DNA of 9,956 nucleotides from Chloroflexota bacterium (GTDB lineage Bacteria > Chloroflexota > Limnocylindria > Limnocylindrales > CSP1-4): contig SCTE01000561.1 of the NCBI GenBank assembly GCA_004298915.1, positions 1 through 9,956 of the forward strand, read 5' to 3'. The number at the start of each line of letters is the position of its first letter. Position 1 is the first letter of the stretch. Positions 1 through 5,895 of the stretch are shown here, piece after piece. Under the pieces are notes generated by a model. That model had not been told where the DNA came from. It was given only the letters and a program-made list of their open reading frames with translations, and did not search any database. The position numbers and the translations under genes were made by a program.

Positions 1-577
1 CCGAGGTCAGGCCCGCCGTCAGCCGGTAGATCGGGACGATCCGCCCCGCGTGGAGGAGTGCCGCCCCGTCGTCGGCCTGGAACTCCGGGTTGTCGAGGGT
101 CATCCGATACCCGAACCGTCGCAGTTTTCCGCTGACCACGATCGAATCCCCGACCTTGAGACGACGCTCGATGAAGCGCCGCCCGAACCAGGTCGCGTCG
201 AGGCTCCCGGTCTCATCCTCGAGGCGGGCGAGGGTGCGCTGGACCCGGCGCCGGAACGATGCCTCGACCCGCAGGTCGGCCACGCGCACCCTCGCGGAGA
301 CCATCTCGCCGTCCGCGACGGCCCCGAGCTCGCCGATCCGGCGCATCTCCCGGAGGTCCTCGTAGCGCCGCGGGACCCGGAACAGGAGATCCCGGACGAC
401 GCGCACGCCGATCCGGTGGCCCGTCCGAGCCAGGGCGAGGGCCCCGGGCAGCCCCGAGCGGCCGACCGGCGTCTCGAGCAGTTCGAGCGGGTCGGTGGGT
501 GGGACAGCCCGAGCCACGCGCGGCGGCGTGCCGCGGGCGCCCCGCCGACGGGCCTCGCGGTCGAGCGGGCCGGCCAT
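1..577 (-). CDS. recG: ATP-dependent DNA helicase RecG, N-terminal part (runs off the window)
   Basis: RecG is a branched-DNA helicase that remodels stalled replication forks and Holliday junctions. Only the first 192 codons plus one base are present; the ATG is at 577 and the gene continues past base 1. What is visible is the N-terminal wedge region, with no helicase motifs yet. The segment LLFRVPRRYEDLR (about residues 64-76) is the typical RecG 'DLLfhxPrRYeD' block. An OB-fold follows (about 90-167), with GSLDATWFGRRF at 124-135, VVSGKL near 147-152 and NPEFQ at 163-167. GRIVPIYRLTAGLTS at 178-192 matches the family's 'ivPvYxLTeGLs' entry into the helicase core. The helix-hairpin-like segment before the wedge (about 40-60) looks divergent. 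The start lies 2 bases after the fakA stop, so the two genes are probably co-transcribed and coupled. The yloU-yloV-recG neighbourhood known from Firmicutes supports the call. Confidence 0.93.
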   Translation of the reverse strand, partial: MAGPLDREARRRGARGTPPRVARAVPPTDPLELLETPVGRSGLPGALALARTGHRIGVRVVRDLLFRVPRRYEDLREMRRIGELGAVADGEMVSARVRVADLRVEASFRRRVQRTLARLEDETGSLDATWFGRRFIERRLKVGDSIVVSGKLRRFGYRMTLDNPEFQADDGAALLHAGRIVPIYRLTAGLTS

Positions 578-579
578 CC

Positions 580-2301
580 CTATTCGGCGGAGACGAGGTA
601 GTGGTAGTGCGGCTGCCCCCCGTGCACCACCTCGACCTCGACACCCGTCGCGGCTTCGCCGATCCGGTGGGCGAGGGCTTCCGTGGTCTTGAGGTCCGTC
701 CCCTCGCCGTAGTAGACCGTGACCAGCTCGTAGCCGGGCGCGAGCGAGCCGACGGCGGCAAGAATCGCGGGTGTGGGCTCGTCGTCCACCGCGACCAGGC
801 CGTCGTCCGGGTCCAGCACGATCGTCTGGCCCTCGCGGACCTTCACCCCGCCGATCGTCGCGTCGCGGACCGCGGTCGTGACCACGAGGGTCTGGATGGC
901 CCGCCCGGCCGTCGTCATGGCGGCGGCGTTGTCGGCCGCGTTGAGGGTCGGGTTCATCGCGAGCAGCGCCGCGAAGCCTTCCGCGGCGTTCCTGGTGGCG
1001 ACCACGCCGACGGGACGATCCGCCATCTGGGCGACCTGTCGCGCGGCGAGCACGACGTTCGGGTTGTTCGGCAGGATGAGGATCTCGGTTGCATCGACGG
1101 ACCTGATCGCGTCGAGCAGCTCGCCCGTGCTGGGGTTGGCGGACTGCCCGCCCACGACGACGCGGCTGACCCCGAAATCCCGGAAGATCGCGGCCAGCCC
1201 GTCCCCGGCCGCGACGGCCACGACGGCCAGCGGCACCTGCGCCGCGCTCGCGCCCGCGGTTTCGTCCGTGGTCGATCCCGGGGTCGATCCCGACGCCATG
1301 GCCCGATCGAGGGCCTCGCCGGTGCCGGGCGAAGCGCCACTCGTGAACTCGGCGGCACGGGTCTCGCGAACGTCGCGGGCCTGGTTGTCGAGGTTCTCCA
1401 CGCTGATCCGCGACAGGCTCCCGACGCCGAGCCCAGAGGCGATCACCTGGTCGGGGCGATCGTTGTGGACGTGGACCTTGACGGCGCGGGCGTCACCGGC
1501 CACGAGGACCGATTCGCCCATCGCCTCGAGCTGGTCGCGCAGGGCGTCCACATCGAGGCGCTCGCCGGGGCGGGCCTGGAGCAGGTACATCGTCTCGTAG
1601 CCGAAGCCCTCATCGGCATGGGCCACGAGGACGGACGGCTTGACGCCGCCACCCGGCGCCGGGCGGGCAGCCTCCGGTGCCCGGCCGATCATGAACAGGA
1701 GGGCGCCCTGGAACAGCCGGTAGAGGCCCTGGCCACCCGAGTCGACCACGCCGGCCTCCCGCAGGATCGGCAGGAGGGACGGCGTCCGGGCAACGGACTT
1801 CTCGGCGGCGTCGAGGGTCACCGTCAGGACCGCCTCGATGTCGTTGTGGCGCTCGGCGGCGGCGACCGCGGCAGCCGATGCCTCGCGGATCACGGTCAGG
1901 ATCGTGCCCTCGACGGGCTTCGCGACCGCTCCATACGCCGCGCGCGTGCCCGAATCGAGCGCGTGGGCGAGGTCGAGCCCGTTGAACCGGGCCTTGCCCT
2001 GGAGCGCCTCCGAGATGCCGCGCAGGATCTGGCTGGTGATGACCCCCGAGTTGCCGCGCGCGCCCATGAGGGCGCCGAACGAGGCCGTCGCCGCGATCCG
2101 CTCCGCCGGGGCGTCCTCGCCCGCGCCCTCGGCCTCGACGAGCGCCGCCTTGACCGTCGCGAGCATGTTGGTCCCCGTATCCCCATCGGGCACCGGGAAG
2201 ACGTTCAGGCTGTTGATCTCGTCAACGTGCGCCTCGAGGTTGGCGACGGCGGCCCGGAACGCCCCGAGCAGGCCCCGGCCGTCGCAGGCACGACGAGCCA
2301 T
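580..2301 (-). CDS. fakA: FakA/YloV family protein: DhaL-domain fatty acid kinase
   Basis: 573 aa, the usual length for FakA/YloV. In characterised Firmicutes, FakA phosphorylates fatty acids presented by a DegV-type FakB protein, feeding exogenous fatty acids into phospholipid synthesis in the cytosol. The N-terminal DhaL (DAK2) kinase domain (about 10-205) has LNVFPVPDGDTGTNM at 32-46, with D39 and D41 as expected Mg/ATP ligands, then GARGNSGVI at 80-88 and VVDSGGQGL at 185-193. The middle domain (about 222-315) has VKVHVHNDRP at 274-283 with two His. A low-complexity Gly/Ser/Thr/Ala linker (about 318-355) precedes the C-terminal domain (about 357-573), which has VVGGQSANPSTGEL at 382-395, ILPNNPNV at 409-416 and the ending GGQPHYHYLVSAE, very typical of YloV. 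The ATG at 2301 shares one base with the yloU stop (TGATG). Position 236 (YETMY) is Glu where S. aureus FakA has a zinc-binding Cys. No FakB is seen in the window. Confidence 0.93.
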   Translation of the reverse strand: MARRACDGRGLLGAFRAAVANLEAHVDEINSLNVFPVPDGDTGTNMLATVKAALVEAEGAGEDAPAERIAATASFGALMGARGNSGVITSQILRGISEALQGKARFNGLDLAHALDSGTRAAYGAVAKPVEGTILTVIREASAAAVAAAERHNDIEAVLTVTLDAAEKSVARTPSLLPILREAGVVDSGGQGLYRLFQGALLFMIGRAPEAARPAPGGGVKPSVLVAHADEGFGYETMYLLQARPGERLDVDALRDQLEAMGESVLVAGDARAVKVHVHNDRPDQVIASGLGVGSLSRISVENLDNQARDVRETRAAEFTSGASPGTGEALDRAMASGSTPGSTTDETAGASAAQVPLAVVAVAAGDGLAAIFRDFGVSRVVVGGQSANPSTGELLDAIRSVDATEILILPNNPNVVLAARQVAQMADRPVGVVATRNAAEGFAALLAMNPTLNAADNAAAMTTAGRAIQTLVVTTAVRDATIGGVKVREGQTIVLDPDDGLVAVDDEPTPAILAAVGSLAPGYELVTVYYGEGTDLKTTEALAHRIGEAATGVEVEVVHGGQPHYHYLVSAE

Positions 2302-2720
2302 CAGGCCACGTCCGTTCCGCTGTCCGCAAGGTCCGAGCTGTGGACACCGCGCTGGACGGGATCCGCGGGCGGCTGCGTCCCCGGCGATGCCTCCAGGCCA
2401 CCGATCCGGATCCGGAGCTCGTCCACCTCGAGGCCGAGGGCCCGCCGGATGGCGTAGCGGACCGCGGAATCGACCTGCCGGGCGACCTCGGCCACGGGCA
2501 GGCCGACCGTCACCCGAAGGGTCAGGCGGATCGACAGGTGTCCCTCCCGGAACGTGATCCGGATGCCCGGCGTCCGCCCGACCAGCGCGGCATGGAGCCG
2601 CTCGCGCAGGCCCGCTTCGAACCCCGCGACGCCATAGGAGCCCAGGACGGCGGCACGCGTGATGTCGGCAGCGGCGCGACGGGTCGCCAGGGCACGGCCG
2701 GGGAGTTCGTCAAGAGGCAA
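2301..2720 (-). CDS. yloU: Asp23/Gls24 (YloU) family envelope-stress-type protein
   Basis: 139 aa small acidic-to-neutral protein of the Asp23/Gls24 family. Its molecular role is poorly defined; Firmicutes members are linked to cell-envelope stress, and YloU is nearly always encoded just before yloV/fakA, as here. The core is about residues 18-107: ADITRAAVLGSYGVAGF (18-34) matches the conserved 'IAxxAaxxxxGVxGv' start, and LSIRLTLRVTVGLPVAEVA (62-80) with the following helix and LEVDELRIRIGGL (97-109) match the 'vdlxvvveyGxxixevaxxvqxxV...V.V.gv' part. The tail after about 110 is Pro/Gly/Asp-rich and looks disordered. The start is TTG at 2720: an in-frame TGA lies six codons upstream and no ATG fits before the conserved block. 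A GAGG about 10 bases upstream could serve as a weak ribosome binding site. It is the first gene of the yloU-fakA-recG operon. Confidence 0.82.
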   Translation of the reverse strand: MPLDELPGRALATRRAAADITRAAVLGSYGVAGFEAGLRERLHAALVGRTPGIRITFREGHLSIRLTLRVTVGLPVAEVARQVDSAVRYAIRRALGLEVDELRIRIGGLEASPGTQPPADPVQRGVHSSDLADSGTDVA

Positions 2721-2779
2721 CAGGCGATGACCTCGTCAGCGAGGGCGAGCCGAGGGTCGGAGCAGCCCTGAGTGCGTGC

Positions 2780-2786
2780 TATCATA
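2780..2786. promoter_or_regulatory. Candidate shared -10 element of a divergent rpmB / yloU promoter
   Basis: The 125-base gap between yloU and rpmB contains TATCATA at 2780-2786. Read on the plus strand it is TATCAT, preceded by TG plus one base (TGC at 2777-2779), which gives an extended -10 motif. Its predicted start point near 2792 would leave a leader of about 54 bases before rpmB. Read on the minus strand the same bases give TATGAT, with a start point near 2774 and a leader of about 54 bases to the yloU TTG. No convincing -35 hexamer lies at 16-18 bases on either strand. This is inference from motif and position only. Confidence 0.45.
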
Positions 2787-2835
2787 CCGCCCCGATCCGG
2801 CTCCAACGGCCCGGACGCCCCACGAATCCCAGTCC

Positions 2836-2840
2836 GAGGA
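2836..2840 (+). promoter_or_regulatory. Ribosome binding site of rpmB
   Basis: GAGGA at 2836-2840 is followed by five bases (ACAAC) and the ATG at 2846. It is a well-placed Shine-Dalgarno sequence and the clearest one in the window. It confirms the rpmB start. Confidence 0.7.
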
Positions 2841-2845
2841 ACAAC

Positions 2846-3043
2846 ATGGCCCGCTCTTGCGCGATCTGCGGCAAGGTGTCGATGGGCGGCTTCAACCCCC
2901 AGTCATCGGGGATGAACCGCGTACGCGCCCACCGCCGCTACCAGCCGAACCTGCAACCGCTGCTGACCGACGAGGGCGGGACGCCCAAGAAGGTGCTTGC
3001 CTGCACCCGCTGCCGGCGGACGCTGACCAAGAGCGCCCGATAG
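2846..3043 (+). CDS. rpmB: 50S ribosomal protein L28 (bL28), zinc-ribbon form
   Basis: 65 aa basic protein of the large ribosomal subunit. It begins MARSCAICGKVSMGGFNP, the classic L28 start (CxxCGKxxxxGxxVSHSxxxxxRxxxPN), followed by NRVRAHRRYQPNLQ (24-37). It carries a second CxxC near the C-terminus (C53-T-R-C56). With C5/C8 this makes the four-cysteine zinc-binding version of L28; zinc-free paralogues lack these cysteines. Length is normal for the family (about 60-65 aa). It is the only plus-strand gene in the window, divergent from yloU and convergent with dtd. It has its own candidate promoter and a downstream terminator, so it is probably transcribed as a single gene. rpmB next to yloU-yloV is a conserved arrangement in Firmicutes. 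Confidence 0.95.
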   Translation: MARSCAICGKVSMGGFNPQSSGMNRVRAHRRYQPNLQPLLTDEGGTPKKVLACTRCRRTLTKSAR

Positions 3044-3081
3044 GTCGTTCCGGCTCAGGCCGGAGCAGCCCCTGACGATCC

Positions 3082-3111
3082 CGACCGGCCCGTGACACGG
3101 CCGGTCGTTTT
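3082..3111 (+). terminator. Intrinsic terminator downstream of rpmB
   Basis: A perfect 9-base-pair inverted repeat (CGACCGGCC at 3082-3090 and GGCCGGTCG at 3099-3107) with an 8-base loop is followed directly by TTTT (3108-3111). It begins 39 bases after the rpmB stop, in the plus-strand orientation. The T-run touches the dtd stop codon on the other strand. Read on the minus strand the hairpin is followed by G-rich sequence with no T-run, so it looks directional for rpmB, although the stem could also slow transcription leaving dtd. Confidence 0.75.
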
Positions 3112-3581
3112 CATGTCCGTGCGGGCGCGATCCGTCGGTCGGCCGTGTCGAGCCAGATCGTGAACGGGCCGTCGTTCACCAGCTCCACCGCCATCTCGGC
3201 GCCGAACCGGCCGGTCTCGACACGCGCGACGCCGAGGCCCCGAAATGCGTCGGCGAATCGCTCGCACAGGGACCTCGCCAGCTCCGGCGCGGCGGCATCG
3301 GTGAACCCGGGCCGTCGCCCTCGCGAGGTATCGGCGTAGAGCGTGAACTGGCTGACGACCAGGACCTCGCCGCCCGTGTCGAGGATCGATCGGTTCGTCC
3401 GCCCATCGTGATCGGCGAAGATGCGAAGCTCGGCGATCCGCCGTGCGAGGGCATCCGCGACCGCGGCATCGTCGGCATGGCCGATGCCGACCAGGACCAC
3501 GAGGCCCGGACCGGTCTCCGCCACGAGCTCCCCGTCCGCCCGGACCGATGCCCGGGTGACGCGCTGGACGAGCGCCCGCAT
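3111..3581 (-). CDS. dtd: D-aminoacyl-tRNA deacylase
   Basis: 156 aa (family usually about 145-155). DTD hydrolyses D-aminoacyl-tRNAs (and glycyl-tRNA-Ala) in the cytosol, preventing D-residues entering proteins. It begins MRALVQRVTRASV, the canonical DTD start. Both family signatures are present: SQFTLYAD at 77-84 (SQxTL motif, with T80 at the active site) and NDGPFT at 136-141 (the Gly-Pro cis motif that enforces chirality). RTNRSILDTGGEVLVVSQ (61-78) and RRPGFTDAA (89-97) also match. An in-frame ATG 57 bases further upstream would add 19 residues with no family match inside the preceding gene. The start chosen at 3581 shares one base with the PAP2 stop (TGATG). It is the last gene of the fmt-to-dtd operon and convergent with rpmB. 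Confidence 0.95.
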   Translation of the reverse strand: MRALVQRVTRASVRADGELVAETGPGLVVLVGIGHADDAAVADALARRIAELRIFADHDGRTNRSILDTGGEVLVVSQFTLYADTSRGRRPGFTDAAAPELARSLCERFADAFRGLGVARVETGRFGAEMAVELVNDGPFTIWLDTADRRIAPART

Positions 3582-4840
3582 CAGCGCGAGATGGCGCCGA
3601 GCGCGGCCCGCCAGATGCCGCCGATCACGACCGCCCACGGGACGAGCAGGATCGGTGACGACGCGCCGCCGAGCCAGTCCCCCTTGACGACCCCGATGAC
3701 GCCGATCGCCCCGATCGCGGCGATCAGCGCCCCCTGCCTCACGACCCGCCAGCGGACGCCGCCGGCCGCGCGCCGGAAGGCGCCCTCGTCACCGGCCTCG
3801 CCCACGAGCACCTCTGCCTCGACGGCGGGGTTCGCCGCCCGATCCACGAACCGCCGGAACCAGCCCGGCGCATGGACGACGGCGACGTAGGCGACCGATG
3901 CGTAGACGAGCCCGCCCAGGATGTCGACGACGTAGTGGTCGGCCAGGTAGACGATCGAGAACCAGACGCAGGCCGCGTAGCCGAGCATCAGCCAGCCGGG
4001 CTTGCCGAACGCGCGACGGGCGAACAGGAAGGCAAGGAACGGATAGCCGGCGTGGAGCGACGGGAACGCCGCCACCTGGTTCGGGTTCACCTCGTAGATC
4101 GCGTAGCTGTACACGTAGCGACCCTCGAACCCGAACAGCCGAGCCAGGTCGCTGAACCCCTGCGCCTTGAGGTAGGTGATCGCGGGAGCGCCGTCGGGGC
4201 CCGGGATCAGGCCGTGCTGGGCGGCCCACCAGGGCGGGGCGACCGGCAGGATGAGATAGGTCGCGAACCCGGCCATCGACAGCAGGATCAGGGCGGCCAC
4301 GTAGTCGTAGTACGCACGCCGGCGCCGGACCCAGAGCAGGAAGGCAATGGCGATCGGCAGCGGGAAGTGGAGGAAGTAGAAGATCGTTCCCGCGATCGCC
4401 ACCGGATCGAGGCCGGTCGCGGGATGGAACGCATCCTGGAGGACCTGGGTCGGCAGGAAGCCACCGAACAGGGCCCGCTCGATGGCCAGGACGTCGGCGT
4501 CATGGACGACGCGATTCAGGTCGTCCGCATAGCCGCGCATCAGCTCGTAGGCCAGGAACAGCCCGATGAACGGGACCCAGTCGCGAATGAACAGTCGGCC
4601 GCGGCCCAGGAGCACGGCGGCCAATCCGAGCGCCACCAGCATCACGTCCGGCGTGATCGACACGCCGCTCGCGATCATGAGGCCGGACAGGACGACGACA
4701 TAGCCCACGATCGTGACCAGCAGCAGCCGATCGTTGCGCCGATGGAGATCGGCGTTCGGTGAGGTCGCGGATGGCAAGGCCACGTCCGTCGCCGTCTCGG
4801 CTGACGGCGGGGCCCCGTTCGAGGCGACGTCCTCGCTCAC
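3581..4840 (-). CDS. PAP2-superfamily integral membrane protein (Aur1/IPC-synthase-like)
   Basis: 419 aa from a GTG at 4840. A soluble N-terminal 36 residues rich in Ala/Ser/Thr is followed by about nine to ten hydrophobic segments (roughly 39-58, 65-79, 87-101, 147-170, 181-199, 264-276, 283-300, 303-323, 371-386, 396-412). Phosphatase motifs are visible: PSLHAGYP at 260-267 (H263) and YLADHYVVDILGG at 298-310 (H302, D306). These are the conserved motifs C2 and C3 of lipid phosphatases/phosphotransferases. The large loop between segments 5 and 6 and the overall layout resemble the PAP2_3 group, which includes inositol phosphorylceramide synthases, so the substrate is probably a lipid phosphate or a phospholipid headgroup at the cytoplasmic membrane; the exact reaction cannot be read. 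A longer start at 4915 overlaps rpe by 79 bases and is less likely: GTG 4840 gives a 4-base GTGA overlap with the rpe stop. Confidence 0.8.
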   Translation of the reverse strand: MSEDVASNGAPPSAETATDVALPSATSPNADLHRRNDRLLLVTIVGYVVVLSGLMIASGVSITPDVMLVALGLAAVLLGRGRLFIRDWVPFIGLFLAYELMRGYADDLNRVVHDADVLAIERALFGGFLPTQVLQDAFHPATGLDPVAIAGTIFYFLHFPLPIAIAFLLWVRRRRAYYDYVAALILLSMAGFATYLILPVAPPWWAAQHGLIPGPDGAPAITYLKAQGFSDLARLFGFEGRYVYSYAIYEVNPNQVAAFPSLHAGYPFLAFLFARRAFGKPGWLMLGYAACVWFSIVYLADHYVVDILGGLVYASVAYVAVVHAPGWFRRFVDRAANPAVEAEVLVGEAGDEGAFRRAAGGVRWRVVRQGALIAAIGAIGVIGVVKGDWLGGASSPILLVPWAVVIGGIWRAALGAISR

Positions 4841-5895
4841 GGATCCAGCTCGCCCGGCTGCGGCGGCACGGGTGCCGGGACGTACGGGGGCGTCGGCATG
4901 CCCGCCGCGCGCCACGCCGCGGCCTCGGCATGGAGGCCATCGCGCCTGGCGGCGAACCGATCCGCCGCGGCCCCCTCGGAGGATGCCGGGAGCAGGAGGT
5001 CCCAGTCCCGCTCCTCGTCGAGCGCCTCGAGGTCGAGCGGCCCGGATCGGAAGATGAACGCCGGAATGCCGGACCGCTCGATCTCGCCCTGGAGGGTCCG
5101 CGCGAGGTGGCGCGGGAGCGTGGCGAAGGTCACCATCCGATCGCGCGGGATCGGCGGCACGCCGCCATTGAGGGCGTACTGGTAGCCCTCGTCCGCCAGG
5201 GCCCGGACCAGCCGGATCTCGCGGCCCATGTCACGGCCCTTGATCCACAGCGCCGAGCCCACCACGAGCACGTCGGCGGCCAGCCCTCCGACCAGTTCGG
5301 CCGTGTCCCGGCTGATCCCGCCGTCCACGTGGACCTCGGCCCCATGGAGCTTGTGGGACAGGTACTCGCGGGCGGCGAGGACCTTTGCACGAGCGACATC
5401 GGCCATGAACGCCTGCCCGCCGAAGCCGGGCTCGACGGTCATGACCATGACGATGTCGAGGAGCGATCGATACGGTTCCAGCGCCGTCAGCGGTGTGCCC
5501 GGACGCAGGGACAGCCCGGCCGCTCGACCCGCCGCCCGGATCCTGCGCAGGATCGGCTCGATCGGCCGCTTGATCTCGACGTGGATCGTCACCGAGTCGC
5601 AGCCCGCGTCGAGGAACTCGTCGATGTAGCGGTCGGGCTCGGAGATCATCAGGTGCGCGTCGAGTGGCAGGCGCGTCCGTCGTCGGAGCGCCTTGACCGT
5701 CTTCGGCCCGAACGTCAGGTTCGGGACGAAGTGGCCATCCATGACGTCGAGGTGGATCCGGTCGGCCCCCTCGCTCTGTGCCCGACGAACGGCGTGCGCA
5801 AGGTTCCCGAGATCGGCATCGAGGATGCTCGCGGCGACGCGCGCTCGCCCGAGCGTCTTCGTCGGAAGGGTCGGTGCCGCGCGCCGGGATGGCAT
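4837..5895 (-). CDS. rpe: Ribulose-phosphate 3-epimerase with a C-terminal extension
   Basis: 352 aa; ordinary Rpe is about 215-230 aa. The N-terminal TIM-barrel (about 18-238) interconverts ribulose-5-phosphate and xylulose-5-phosphate in the pentose phosphate pathway. Seen: VAASILDADL (20-29), IHLDVMDGHFVPN (47-59, metal ligand H48 and catalytic/metal D50), DAHLMI (79-84, H81), VMTVEPGFGGQAFM (151-164, phosphate loop), VHVDGGI (188-194, D191) and LVVGSALW (210-217). All expected catalytic and metal residues are present. Residues from about 239 to 352 are extra: a segment starting MVTFATLPRHLARTL (254-268), then SGIPAFIF (275-282), WDLLLPA (298-304) and a helical stretch, ending in a Pro-rich tail. 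The middle of this extension looks like a small DUF2007-type domain (inference). The ATG at 5895 shares one base with the rlmN stop (TGATG), and the TGA overlaps the PAP2 GTG. Confidence 0.92.
   Translation of the reverse strand: MPSRRAAPTLPTKTLGRARVAASILDADLGNLAHAVRRAQSEGADRIHLDVMDGHFVPNLTFGPKTVKALRRRTRLPLDAHLMISEPDRYIDEFLDAGCDSVTIHVEIKRPIEPILRRIRAAGRAAGLSLRPGTPLTALEPYRSLLDIVMVMTVEPGFGGQAFMADVARAKVLAAREYLSHKLHGAEVHVDGGISRDTAELVGGLAADVLVVGSALWIKGRDMGREIRLVRALADEGYQYALNGGVPPIPRDRMVTFATLPRHLARTLQGEIERSGIPAFIFRSGPLDLEALDEERDWDLLLPASSEGAAADRFAARRDGLHAEAAAWRAAGMPTPPYVPAPVPPQPGELDP

Noticed and set aside
1270..1292. An 11-base direct repeat (GGTCGATCCCG twice, 12-base period)
   Set aside because: It falls in the Gly/Ser/Thr linker of FakA and encodes a repeated Ser-Thr-Pro-Gly type stretch. 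It has only two copies and is best explained as low-complexity linker DNA.
259..2457. A 732-codon open frame on the plus strand
   Set aside because: It lies antisense to recG, fakA and yloU, which have clear family motifs. It is Arg/Gly/Pro/Asp-rich with no recognisable domain. Long antisense frames are expected at this GC content.
2801..2806. TTGGAG on the minus strand as a -35 box for yloU
   Set aside because: It lies only 14 bases from the TATGAT element, too short for a normal sigma-70-type spacer.
3082..3107. The rpmB hairpin as a bidirectional terminator that also ends the dtd operon
   Set aside because: On the minus strand the stem is followed by GGGATCG with no T-run, so there is no direct support for intrinsic termination in that direction.
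3581..3638. Upstream start for dtd that would add 19 residues
   Set aside because: The extra residues have no counterpart in the family. The MRALVQRV start at 3581 is canonical and forms a TGATG junction with the upstream gene.
4841..4915. Upstream start for the PAP2 gene at 4915
   Set aside because: It would overlap rpe by 79 bases, and the added residues are low complexity. GTG at 4840 gives a compact 4-base overlap like the other junctions.
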